From the NCBI GenBank assembly GCA_905221605.1, contig CAJNDS010002265.1:1-64000 (forward strand): a stretch of 64,000 nt of DNA. The letters are read 5' to 3'. Shown in pieces: positions 38,300 to 49,247 of this stretch. Under the pieces are notes generated by a model. It was given only the letters and a program-made list of their open reading frames with translations, made no database searches and had not been told where the DNA came from. The DNA comes from Symbiodinium natans (Eukaryota > Sar > Dinophyceae > Suessiales > Symbiodiniaceae). The position numbers were made by a program, and so were the translations under genes. The number at the start of each line of letters is the position of its first letter. Within the stretch, counting starts at the first letter, position 1.

Positions 38300-40043
38300 C
38301 TCAGTGGAGCAGTGGCTTGAAACTTGTTTTTTTTTGCTGTTTCTGGTTCTCATGGCAGTAGCTTGCCCCTGCTCTGATTCCAGTTGGGGCCAAGCACAGA
38401 ACTCCGTTGTTGTCAGAGAACTACGTCTTCAAGACCACCAAGCCTGCTTTCAATTTCCAAGCTGGCATGCTTTCGTCCGGACTTGGCTCGGGGCCTTCAT
38501 GGATTGATGAGCTGTGCTTAGGGTTGAGCAATGCAGCCAAGAAGCTTTCGCAGGTAGACGCTTAGCATCGGCACCGATGCTGCTTCATCAAAAGCCGATG
38601 GAGCCTAGTGCAAACGAGAATGACCAGTGCATCTCTGCCCTCGGCAGCCTACAGCACGCAAACCGGCACTCCCCAATTCAAAGACCTCATCCCGAGCAAC
38701 CAAAGCCTTAAAGGCTTCATCTTCATCTTGATGCAGGGCTTCTGCTACGGAGCAGAATTCGAGTCAGTAATTGAGCAACCGCAGACTTCGAACCCAAACT
38801 CAAGATTTACGTTAGCCAGCTTGCCGCTTGGGGCTTTGGATTGGGGTGGGCGCACCAGCATGTCGCAGCGCTCGTGCCGAAAGCAGCTAATGGCTGTCAT
38901 GAAGAGATCTCCTTGGTTTAGGCCACGGCCCGCAGCCAAGTGCCGGCTCCAGCTTAATTTCTGGAAGCCCTCACAAGTTGCCATGGCCCAATGGTAAATC
39001 GTGTGGAAACCTGACATCCCATGTCAGGTGCAATTACGAGCAGATCTCTGGCCTTGAGTCTGAAGACAAAGGCTGGCGGTCGATTGGTTGTACGGGAGGT
39101 CAGGGACTTGATCAAACCTTGAAGCTGCCGAGGGGAGCTCTGCATTCGCGTTACACTTGCAGCCCGGCTTCTATGCATGGTTCGAAGCGTGTTCTTGTCG
39201 AACATTTGACGGCTGCATTCCTGCAAGAGGCTAACCATGAGGATTAACCACCAACTTAAGACCATGGAATGATATGGAATGGGCTTGCAGAGGACATGCG
39301 CATGCAGGCGTGCCGGGTGTGCTTTGGGATGGTCAGGACATGTGGGCAAAGAACTAGAGTGATATTGAAGTCTCTGCAGACCGCATGATTGGGTTCTTGT
39401 GGAGCAGAAGAATCGCAGGCACGCCCAGACTGTCCTCCTCATCATGCGGCCCGAGCGGTTGCGACCGTGGCCGCGACTTTCGCTTGCCTTCCTGCGCTAT
39501 TCACTATTCCCACAGGAGCTGCAGTGCTAAGGCTTAAGCTCATCAAGGCGCATGGCTCCAAACGTGGGTGCAGCTGTGATCCATGCAAAGTTTCGGGTCT
39601 CCTGGGTTTTGGGGGGGGAGCTCAAAGAGCTTCAGTTTAAACGCCTTAACCCTAAGACGCGAAGATTAACCAGGCACAGACCTCAGGACGCAGACTGAAG
39701 CAGCAAAGACAGAATGCAATCTGTGTGCTGCGTCCATGCCGCGCCTAAGCGTTGCGCAGGGTTTTTCGACGGATTGTGTTGTTGATGCGCAATGCTGAAT
39801 GCTCACTGCTTCTTTTTGGTTTAAGCTCAACGAGTTGAAATTTCGCATTTTGATCGCGAACTAGTGCGATTCTTTTTTGTCGGTCGCTCTCGCCCTGGGA
39901 TTACCGATTCCGCACACATCACGTCCCCTCTGTAAGTGACTGAGCCTCTGCACTTCTGTGCTCGTTTTCCATTTTATGCTTGATGTACTGCTTTCTGGCT
40001 GACTGCTTCTTGGTTTTGTACCAAGCTCTGCATGTAACTTAAA

Positions 40044-40407
40044 ATGGCAAACGCAACTGCCACTGACATCTTCTACGCAACAGTGCTAACACAAAACAAA
40101 TCGCGAAAAGTGGATGGTCTTTCGCGGTTCCCATCTCGGTCTTTCACAGACCACTTTCAAGGGCTATGAATGCTCGTGTTATACAAAATCGAAAAAAGCT
40201 TTTGAACAACCTTTATGCGTTGTTGTAGTAGCAGTAAGAAAGGGCGGTAAGTCGCACTTTCTGCTTGCGTGTCTGGCGTGGACATCTCCAGAGAATGGCA
40301 CAATCGGCCCCATGCGTTGTCGAGACTTTCAGCCCACGCGAAGTTCCCTGCCTGAATTCGCTAGGGATGTTGTTGGCTTCCTAACAATTCAATACACTCT
40401 TACATAA
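40044..40407 (+). CDS. Two overlapping open frames in a +1 relation, unknown function
   Basis: ATG 40044 opens a 41-codon frame (start MANATATDIFYATV), and ATG 40114 opens a 97-codon frame in the next frame (KGYECSCYTKSKKAFEQP, ending FLTIQYTLT). The region is more AT-rich than its surroundings and lacks low complexity. Read together they could be one protein with a frame break, or chance frames. No family was recognised. Confidence 0.3.
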
Positions 40408-41624
40408 GTGCTCTGATGATGATCAGGAGGATTCTGCTCCTGATTGAGCTTCCCTGCTTAGTGTGGTTTCGGGCCATCTGGTCTAGTAGACCTCGCACCT
40501 AAAACCCTGTCATCCTGAACTGTTGAACCCATGTCCTGAGTCGGTGGCTCTTCAGGAGGCTGCGATGCGGCGCGTCGACCCCTGCCCCCGCCTTCCAGGC
40601 TGAAGGATTTTGGAAGGCATCGACTGTGGGCGGGGCTTGAGGCGGTAAGGGTTTCGAGTTTTCGGATTTGGGCCTCAGCAGGTTTAAGGGCTAATCCTTA
40701 CAAGAGTTCTAAGGTTACAGTTTTGGTAGGGCTTCCTTTCTAAGGTTTCAGTTTGGTTGTGCAGGACGTGGGCTAGTCATTCTCCATGTTATGTGACAGG
40801 CAGCTGTATGCAGCAAGCAAGGCATGTCAGCTGTGAAGCGAGTCGGTTGGTTTTTGATTCGCTTTGCTCCCCGCCGTGAAGCCCTAAATCGGGGAGCAAC
40901 GCACCAGCTTAGCAAGAATGGGAAGGCATTCCAATCTGAGGGAATACCATGAGAAACTTGGACCTTCATCCCGACCCGGCATCCGATTGACGGTTCCCAA
41001 GGTTTGCGGATGGCGGCGCTGACCAGTTCAGTGCTGCTGCTAATACGTCTCAGCGGACACGCACCCCCGCATGCAGTTGACGTTGGCCGCACAAACCCCT
41101 GCTGAGAAGGCACGAGCAAGAGCCGGTGAGTTGAGGTCTGCTTGCTGTGTCGTCTGGCTTTCTGCATGTTGGGTGTCTGCGGAGAAAAGATTGTTATGTG
41201 AGTCCCTGGTGATCGCCACACTTGTGGTCAATGTCATTGCGGCGGATGCTGGCCCGCTGCACAAGTCATGGAAAATTTCGGGCGAGCTTGGGCACCTGAC
41301 CCCTTCAAAGTCCTTTCGTGACACTGTTCAATTCTTTTTAAGCCCCTGTGATCCCTTCAAGCTCTGCATACAGTTTGCTCAGAAACTTACTTTGCATATA
41401 CGATCCACGCCAACCCAGTACAAACCCAGCAAAATCCTGACGTCTACACATTTTAACTCAACCCCTGTTTGTTGGTTTTCGAACTCATGAAACTGGGCGG
41501 TCTGGTAAATCCAGCTGAACCGTCCCAATCCACAAACCTGCGTCCAGCGGGGGCAGTCGCAGCATGGCAGGCTCACCCGGAGCCTCAGAGCAACTTGTTT
41601 AAGGCACGAGATCAAAAACAGACA

Positions 41625-41644
41625 GACACACACACACACACAAG
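41625..41644. repeat. (CA)n microsatellite
   Basis: About eight CA units lie roughly 200 bp outside the left end of the DIRS-like element. Confidence 0.8.
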
Positions 41645-41841
41645 AAGCGCAGTTAAAGGCCGAGGTGCGGGATAGCCACCGTTTGCAGGTGGACCCGGAC
41701 CCTCCTCGCTTGCAATTCGTGGCTGAACTTGTGTTGGGAGATTCACGGGTTCCGAAGCCTGTGCTGTTGAGGCGTTTAAGTCTCGCTACTGTTGAGATGA
41801 CCGCCACTGCATCGAGATATCGAGCCTGTCATTGACATTGA

Positions 41842-41976
41842 ACATGTTAATTGCTTTCCCTCCTTCAAGGCCTTGCTTTTTCGCCGGCCGCCATGATCAA
41901 GTAGTGTCTGGAGCAAATCTCGGCACAAGCCACCCTTTGGTAGCGGAGTGATGCCGCAAAGGAGAGCTCCGCATCC
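41842..41976 (-). repeat. B2 repeat, 3' end of the DIRS-like element
   Basis: This 135-bp copy is identical base for base to 42051-42185. In the element's direction it is the last unit and ends in AACATGT, where the recombination core meets the flank. The flank beyond 41842 is unrelated to the element. Confidence 0.92.
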
Positions 41977-42011
41977 CCAGCAGTGCATGAGCACAAGGGA
42001 CGGGGGGGAGG

Positions 42012-42055
42012 GCCAAAATTCTTGCAGTCGTTGGCAATGAACATGAACAGACATG
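42012..42055 (-). repeat. A2 repeat of the DIRS-like element (44 bp match to A1)
   Basis: These 44 bases match 49248-49291 exactly, including the CATGT core shared with B1. A further 35 bases between A2 and B2 (41977-42011) have no counterpart next to A1, so A1 is shorter than the full B1-B2 spacer. Confidence 0.88.
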
Positions 42056-42185
42056 TTAATTGCTTTCCCTCCTTCAAGGCCTTGCTTTTTCGCCGGCCGC
42101 CATGATCAAGTAGTGTCTGGAGCAAATCTCGGCACAAGCCACCCTTTGGTAGCGGAGTGATGCCGCAAAGGAGAGCTCCGCATCC
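42051..42185 (-). repeat. B1 repeat of the DIRS-like element
   Basis: This 135-bp copy is identical to 41842-41976 and lies about 107 bp downstream of the pol stop. Its end (CATGT, 42055-42051) is fused directly to the A2 unit, so the junction reproduces the predicted circle junction of the element. Confidence 0.92.
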
Positions 42186-42292
42186 ACTCTTTCAGAAGGC
42201 CTGGTCAGGTGCAGTTGGGGCAGCTGTCGAGCAACCGCGGTCAGCCAGAGGCTGACGTTCCGAAAGTCCTGAAGCCAAAAGCAAAGCCAAAC

Positions 42293-45200
42293 TCAGCTGG
42301 ATATCAGGGAACCAGCTTTGAGGTCAAAGAGTTGAGCAGCTGTACGAATACGGTTTCTCCCAGAGGGCGGCACGTCAGTCAAAGCAGTGACTGCAGCGAG
42401 TTCTTGGAGATAATGTTCTAGCGTCCCTAAATGCTTTAAACGCATGGCCCATTGGATGTCCACTGGGGACGCGCCCGCTCTATAACGTTGGACCGCTCCG
42501 CCGCCTCGAAGGCCCCCCGGAGTCAATCCCAAATCTTTATGTACCTCCAAGCAGCGTAACAAAAAGTCCCATCGGTAACGATAACTGCTAGGTGACCCAG
42601 GCCAAAGCAAGTCGTCGGGACCCAATGCGTAGAAAACCTGCGAGACCCAAGCAACAATGGCCGGCACCACGATCTTTGTGTGTTGGACTTTGGGATGCCC
42701 TCGCATTGAGGTCTTGGAAGCAGAAAAGTTAAGGAAAGCGCAGTCCAAGCCATCTTCAAGCAGGTCAGCAGGCAGAAGGAGATCTCGACGCCTGCACTTC
42801 AGCACCTCGCCTATGCGTGCAAGGCCGTAAAAGGCCAGCAGTGTGACTCCACTCCAACGTCGCAGCTGCCACATCCACGCTAGATAGCAGAGCCCCTTCA
42901 CGATGGGCTCCGGTACAGGGCACCGGTGAACCGGCGGTTCCAAGGCCTCCCATCTTCCCACCAGCTCCCACACCAGTGACAGGTAAGGTTTTACTCCCAG
43001 AAGGCGTCTCTGAGCTGCTATGATGGAGTGCCTGAAACTCGAAAGAGTGCGCCCAGAACTGTAGCAGAGGTTCCCATACGCACGGAGGGCCATGGCGGCA
43101 AGGACCGGACAAAGGGAAAAGACAAGACAAGGGTCAGACAAGTAAGACAAGCACCAGTTCAGAAAGGCTTCCCAGAGCTTCTCCTCATACTTCAGAGTCA
43201 CAGCTGTCTGCAAAGGATGTGCCTCCAAACTGCCCAATCTAGGTCCAATCCTCTTGCGCGGTCCTGGGAGAGAGGCCTCGCCGATGCGATTGTGCCCGCA
43301 CCGCGCGCACGCAGCAATGTTGAACTTCCCGCTGGCCGGCATCCAGCCGACTTGGCGGCAGGCGGCTCGCCCAATACTTGCCGCGAAGCCCTTTGGATAT
43401 GGTTGAGCAACAGCTGTCCACGACTTTCTGAACTCTGTACTTCGGCCTCGGAGGACGACGTGCGGCAACCTGCATCGGCAAAAATCCCTGCGTCCAGCCA
43501 AGTCTCTCAGGCTGGTAGCCAAACGCGTTCTTTTTCGCCAGGGCGTTCCGAACACGCACAAATCAGTGCGCCACAGCGTTGGAGCCGCGGGGCGCCGATA
43601 ACTCTTGAACCCCGTGAACCTCCACATCCATGAACTGTCGGGTTGTTCGAGCCACCGTTCCACACCATGCTCCTGACATAGCTTGATGAGCTCAACGCAC
43701 CACGCTGCATGCGAGTTTGCGTCCTTAACCTTCTTCCGCATGGAACCGCTGAGCCAAGGTACCCCGCGAGGGAATTGCAGGGTCCTAACCGGCGGTGAGA
43801 TAGCCGTGGACATAGAGTTGCATGGGGGGGCCAGTCCAACTGCTCGCACCTTCTTCCCTGCGATCATGGCCTCAACTGTAGCCCTCACTGTCGGGTCCAG
43901 CAGATCCTGCTCTGGCCCATCGTTGAGCTCGAAGGTGGCGACCCACGGCGCCCCAAGTTCAATGAGAGCCTTTGCAATTCCTTTTGAACCTGCGTACAAG
44001 TCAAGGGCCCCTCGCTCTTCGAAGTTTGCCCGCTTGCCCTTGAACATGAACTGCTTCGCTCGAAGGCCGAAGGCCGAATCCTCACATGGAATGGAGTTGT
44101 CCTCTCGCCCCGGAGCCAGTGGGAGCTCGCACTCCGCGACGGCACCCATGCTTTCCAGCCCATCAGCGACGAGGGCCGTCTCACTCTCAGACGTCGACGC
44201 TAGGTGCCCAAAGTCGAATGCAGCCGGGCCACCAGGCTGTCTCCGCATCCAAGCGTCGAAAGGGGCTTGGGCTCCAGCAACCAGAGGCGCCCACCAGGCC
44301 GGCAATGGCCTCAAAGGGCGGGGAGGGTCTTTACCCCGTGTAGGGGCATCTCCGGGGTTCAACTCGCTGAGGAAGTACATGAAGTGGGGATATATCCCGC
44401 ATGACAAGTAAGGACCCAGCGAGGCTGACAGCATGTTGTTCAAGGCGTTCGACGAGGCACGGCCCTTGGTCAAGGCGCCAAGCCCGACCTGAGAGTCCAG
44501 GCCACTCAGCAGCCGAACAGATGACTGCGCCTTTGCTATGTACGACTCCTCCAAAAGATATGCTCGCAACTCCTTGCAGTTGATGTGCTCGTTCGGCCGA
44601 AAACCCTTCCGCCATCTCTCCTGACACTGAAGGCATGTGGCTAAGGTCGAGGCAAGCTCATTCGGCTCCAGCGGCACGCCGCCTGGCAGCTCATCCTCAA
44701 CCTTCAGCAGGTCTTTCTCACGAAGCCAAGCATGGCCTGCAGGAAGCAGATGGGTCCACGTTCCCTTTGCCAAGCTGTGCCGGCAGAATTCAAGAACGAG
44801 ATGCGGCGGAACATATGCTCTGACAGCTGCACCTCCCCATCCTGACGCATCTGTAGCCACAATGAAGTCTGCGGGCTCAGCGCGAAGGTCAACTACACAA
44901 AGTGCACCTAAAGACACAAGAACCCACAACTCATCAATCAAAGAAGTTGAAGGCGAAAGCTTAACGACGACATTGGGATCGTCACCGTCCGCAGCTGCGA
45001 AGAGTAGGTCTACCACAGAGAGCATTCTGCGCCTGACCAGAAGAACCGAGGTCCAAGATCCACATAGGCTCTTCAACAAGCCACGAGTAGCAAATGTCAA
45101 GCTCGCGACCCTGATGGTGACCGCGATGAGCGGCCAAAGACGGCTCCTGGCAGGACGAACCAAGCCCCTCACCCCATCCAGCTCGATGCCCCAGAACTTC

Positions 45201-46797
45201 GATGCGGGCTCATTCTGAAAAGCCTTCTTGGGGTTCGAGAGGAGATGTGCTCTGCTGTAGGCCTCGTCAGCCCATTGCATCCGTTCGTCGGCATGGGTCC
45301 CGCCTGAGCCATCCCCTGCCTTGCCAGCTGTAGCCAGGACCTCCTCCAAGACAATCAGGTCGTCGATGATGACTCCTACCATGCAAGGGGTTCGCGGCAC
45401 TGGGGTAGCAAGAGAGATTAGTTCTTCCACAGAGAAGACATTGGCTGCTCTGAGGACACCGAGGTGGGAGCACTGGGCATACTCGCACGCGCTGCAGTCT
45501 CCCATAGCCAGCGTCGACAGCCCTACTCGAGCTTTAGACGGAAGGCCTGGAATGTCCCCGAAGACATACTGCAGCTCCTCCTTGTTCAAAGTGCCTGCCA
45601 AGCAGTTGCGAACCATCCTTTCACGACTCACCACAAACTGGTAAAAGAAGTCGCGAAGATCCCGGCCTGAAGCTCGAAGCTCGCAACCGGGCGGAAGATA
45701 AATCTGGCAGACCTTGTCAGCGCAAGCCAAGCCCTTTGTCCAAGTGTGCAATGGTGTCTCATACACGTTCGCACCTCGGCCGTCCAGAATTAATCTGTCT
45801 CGCTCCAGGTCCTTTATCACAGAGAACAGTCCGGAAGATATGCCCGATGAGCACTCATGAGGTTCCAGAATCCCAAGTCTCCCTGTCCTCGCCAAAGTGC
45901 GGTACAACTCCAGCTTGTTGCGCCGGGATGCCATGACGCACGACCTTGCGGGCGCAGGTTCTCGGGGTTCAGCCATTCTGTGCTCCAGGGGATGCTCAAA
46001 GACATGTGCTGTATGCTTGTCCATGTACGGCAAGGGGTCGAAGGAAGGAGGAGGGGGCATAGTGATTCGGTCGGCCTCTATCTCTTTAGCTGCAATCAAC
46101 TTTTTGCCTCGGAGCTTGCCAGTGATCCAGCCGTAGGAGCGCCTACCATCTGTACTATTGGCGTTGCCATGGTCCAGGGGCTCATCGTCCTCCGGATCAA
46201 GCAGGTTTGTTGAGAAGGCGTCACCATGCGCAGCTCCAAGCCCTCGCATGTAACGGGGAAGATCCCTCTCAGTGGCCAACAAAGTTCGGTGAAGGGCTCC
46301 CAGCGCGGCGTCCTGATCCTCCAGCTTCGAGGCTGTCCGTCCCAAAGCAGACGGAACTAGCGAAAAATTTTCATAGTCGTCACCCACCAGCTCCTCCAAA
46401 AGCTGCACCATTTGCCACTGGCGTTTGCTCAGCGGCGTCCCGGCTCCCATATACTGGCCGGCACCCGGCTGGGCCTTTGCAGGAACAACCAATCCAGCGC
46501 CGCAATGGCGACATTGATCAGCTTTTTCCTCCAAGCCTGTCGGATGCCAGCTCCAGGTCTGAAGACTTCAGGGTAGGGCAGCGGCATCGGCCAAAAGAGT
46601 GACGTCGCCCCTGATGGGTGTCGGGGCTGGCGGATCGCATCAGCGACAAAGGCCCCAAAAGTGCACTTCGCTCGCAACACCAGTCGAGGCAATGAATTCA
46701 ACAGCCCAGCCACACGGATTTCAGGCGCCGCAGCCCCAGGCACCTTCAAACGGCCTGCTGAGGGACTGCCCCCTGTTGACACGCAGCCAGGTTTCAT
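42293..46797 (-). CDS. pol: Retrotransposon polyprotein: RT, RNase H, C5-methyltransferase-like, tyrosine recombinase
   Basis: The uninterrupted frame runs 46534-42293 (1,413 codons). Numbering from its first Met, the RT region has DLRDFFYQF (Asp292/Asp295, motif A) and VIIDDLIVL (Asp391-Asp392, active site). RNase H has TDASGWGG (Asp562), a CKELRAYL glutamate, SGLDSQVGLGALTKG and NPGDAPTRG. A C5-methyltransferase-like block follows: DLYAGSKG near 845 (motif I, SAM), LAPPCNS with Cys905 (motif IV) and LEQPDSS near 963. The tyrosine recombinase at the C terminus has Arg1240 in LARIGEVL, Arg1343 in GGLRGGG, His1368 and Tyr1375 in LEHYLQE. The true start is probably ATG 46797, which overlaps the upstream stop as ATGA. 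The first about 110 codons lie in another frame, containing FWPMPLPYPEVF and AALDWLFLQRP, and join this frame by a -1 change near 46445-46480. The element enzyme would copy its RNA and integrate a DNA circle. The domain calls rest on motifs read by eye. Confidence 0.88.
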
Positions 46798-48457
46798 GCA
46801 TCGGCTGCCGCCTTGGCCTTCGCCTTTGACTTCGGCTTCGGCCCTGTCTCGGATGCCGGGTCCTCGTGCGCTTGCGCCTTTCCTTTCTGAAGCTTGCGAC
46901 GGCGTTCCACGTAGGTCTCGGTGTCCTGCAGGTGGTGCAAAAAGATCTCCGTCCAGCGCGGATCCAGCAGCCGGCTCACAACTTGCTCTCCCACTTCTGG
47001 CCCCGCATGGCTGGCGAAGCTGTGGAATGGTGGGCTCTGCTCTAAGCTGATCTCGGCTGCGAGGGTCCACGACCCCCGGTCCAATGCCACTTGATCGGCC
47101 TGAACCAGCATCAAGCTGGCGCGGGCACGAGCCTCCTGCACCTTGCCTTGAATCAAACAGTCGTGGATTCCAGCGATACCCCAAGCGTTTCGGACTGCGG
47201 CCTGGTAGTTGGTCAGGCGCGACCTGTGTTCCAGCCAGCCGCGAGCCGACAGGAGAGGCGCCGGCATCCCTGGCGGGACTGTGGTGGAAAGAACATCTTC
47301 TAGCATCAACTTCTCCACAACATGAAATATTTCTTCCGGCGACTCCTTCAGAGCAAGACGGAGAGCTCGACGAGCCACTGCATTCTTTCGAGAGCTCAGA
47401 CCTCCCCCATCGCTCGCAGCGCCAACCGATGCCACTCCATCTAGCGCTTGGTCGAGTTTCGAGCCTCTTTTTGCTTTCTGATTCTGCATCTCTTCCACCA
47501 GCGCAGTCAGCTTCACCAAGGCCACGGTCACCGGGTCGCCATCGTTGCTCACCACCGGCAGCAATCCAGCATCGGCGCACCTTGGCTTGGCGTCCTCGGC
47601 CTCGCCATCGCTTTCTCCCAGAGGGTTTCCCCCGAGAGGGACAGGTGCCTCCTGCAGCCGCCTTGCCGGGTTCCCAAAGAAGCCATGTCCTCCAGGGCTT
47701 TGTGGTCCACACCCGCTGCAAGGGCTGCCTGCACCACCCCAGGGTCGAGGCCTGGGAGGCTGTTGGTCCTTGGCTTCTGTTGGGGCCGTGCAGGCGAGGA
47801 AGTCGTGGCTGGGGAACTGCGCGTGCCCACGTGATGCACTTGCTGGGATTTCGTCAAGGCCTTGATGGTCTCTGCCATGGAACTTACCGCAGCTTCGAGA
47901 CGACCCAGCCTGTCCTCCCTTGCACCTTGATGGCGCGCGAGGGGCTCGCCACTCTCGGCAGTGTGGAACTGGAACTTGTCCTTCGCAACCTCCACCAAGG
48001 CCTGGGCGAAAGGAAGATACCCAGACTCGCCGGCAGTGTCCTGGAACGCCACTGAGGGCCCCACAGCCCCGCCTTCGTCTGCATCGTCGAAGGAGACGCG
48101 GTTCGCGAGCTCCTCCGCCAAGAACCCCAGCCACACCTTCATGCGGACGCCAGGTTGGGCTGTAGATCGCTCGTTGCGAGCCGTCGCTGCCATCTCCACA
48201 GCACAAGCTTTTGCCAAGGCTCCCGGCGGGAGCTTGCGAGAGATCGCTCGTCGATGCCATGCAGGCTGCGGCACAGCTACCAGGGTCCTGCCCTCCAGCT
48301 CGCACACGAAAACCACCTCGATGGTCTCAGAAACCTCTTCGCCCTCACCAAGGATTGCCAAGGAGCCCACAAGGAACTCCTCGTCGGCCGTTTCACCGTC
48401 GTAGACGAAGAAGGTATGGCCGTCAACCTCCTCGCCTTCGCCCTCTTCACCACTCAT
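46794..48457 (-). CDS. gag: Gag-like protein of the DIRS-like element, frame-changed
   Basis: The N-terminal part runs from ATG 48457 (start MSGEEGEGEEVDG, acidic) in a frame that stops at 47549. The C-terminal part lies in the -1 frame, open from 48305 and ending at TGA 46796-46794. Composition and continuity pass from one to the other near 47670-47690, where GCT TCT TTG GGA would become GNPARRLQEAPVP after a -1 change. The C-terminal half is largely helical by eye, with long runs such as VEKLMLEDVL and VQEARARASLMLVQA, and it ends in a basic KPKSKAKAKAAADA tail, which is plausible for nucleic-acid binding. No zinc knuckle is visible. It precedes pol, and its stop overlaps the pol ATG (ATGA). 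The gag assignment comes from position and composition, not from a recognised domain. Confidence 0.6.
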
Positions 48458-48901
48458 TGCTCGAAGGCGCTGGGCCTTCCAAAGCCTCCCGCCTCCAGCG
48501 CCAAGTAAACGTCAGACTGGGCCGGGAGCCCCACAAACACTGACGCACCGCACTCAGACCCCTTCTTCACCAACTGCTTGCACGAGCCGAACTTACAGAA
48601 GACCCTGGGGGGATCGAACCTGCGGCCCTCAAAGGATTGCACAACGATCCAGTACCTAGATGCCTGAAGTAGCAGATCACGCGAAGACGAGCCCCTATGC
48701 TCGCCACTCACAGCTCGCCTCAAGTAGGCACCCACTCGGCGACACACCTCCTCAAGATGGCTGTCTCGCCTCCACGCCCTCCACCACTTCAAAGCACTCG
48801 CCTTCGAGATCCGCCACACGGGCCCTAAGGCGGAGCACTTCGGTCTTCAACTCAAGCAGCTCAGCACGAAGAAGGTCGAACTCGGCCCGGCCCACGCTCA
48901 T
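48454..48901 (-). CDS. First ORF of the element: coiled coil plus viroplasmin-like segment, frame-changed
   Basis: A minus-strand ATG at 48901 opens a 49-codon frame (start MSVGRAEFDLLRAELLELK) with leucine heptads typical of a coiled coil. Near 48760-48780 the coding character passes by a +1 change into the frame that holds EEVCRRVGAYLRRAV, then SRYWIVVQSFEGRRF and SVFVGLPAQSD. That frame ends at TGA 48456-48454, overlapping the gag ATG as ATGA. The YWIVVQ...F...SVFVGLP pattern is loosely like the RNase H1 N-terminal/viroplasmin fold, which binds RNA-DNA hybrids; this is an inference from pattern only. The 48819-48454 frame alone is 121 codons and has its own Met. The segment belongs to the retroelement and could be the N terminus of the gag protein rather than a separate product. 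Confidence 0.5.
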
Positions 48902-49247
48902 CCAAAGCCCCTTTTCACAGGAGCCTATACAGAGGAGCTCGCTGCTCGAATCCCAGACGTCTCAGAGCCAAGCGGAACAGCAGGATTCGTGAGGTAATGA
49001 TTGCTTCACACAAAGGTATCAGCAGGAAGCCAATACACACTCCTATAATCAGCGATGGCCAATGTATGTTCAGCTCACTTGTCTCCTCTGCTGAGGTCCG
49101 GGCAGGACAAAAGTTGACTCAAGAGGAGGAAGTTCAGAAGGGACCAGAGGCGAGTCCGGAGATGACAAGGACAGATACCGGACCAGATGGAAAAGGAGGG
49201 AGAGGCCGGAAGTGGCCCCAGTAGCTACGACGGCCCTCGACATCCAA
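48902..49247 (-). other. 5' leader of the DIRS-like element
   Basis: These about 346 bases lie between the A1 terminal repeat and the first ORF of the element. No protein was recognised and no long frame is convincing. It is the expected place for the element's internal promoter and untranslated leader, but no promoter motif was identified. Confidence 0.5.

Larger units (their letters stand above)
38300..41841. other. Sequence upstream of the located kinesin exons; no further exon assigned
   Basis: The kinesin N terminus (the residues before RRPLFEGEQ) should lie here on the minus strand. A minus frame over 38417-38553 (AALLNPKHSSS, DESMPAWKLKAG) and another at 38856-38912 (DLFMTAISCFRHERCDML) are possible but unproven exons. 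The minus frame 41040-41324 has a strong acceptor-like tract (TCTTTTCTCCGCAG, around 41187-41200). Confidence 0.3.

Noticed and set aside
43800-44010. A Dam-like N6-adenine methyltransferase, the usual DIRS accessory domain.
   Set aside because: The visible motif is Ala-Pro-Pro-Cys with a DLYAG motif I, closer to C5 enzymes; no DPPY/NPPF motif was seen.
43028-44411. Plus-strand frames of 200 and 242 codons.
   Set aside because: They lie antisense to the methyltransferase and recombinase parts of pol.
47084-48055. A 323-codon plus-strand frame.
   Set aside because: It is antisense to the gag-like frames of the element and shows no recognised domain.
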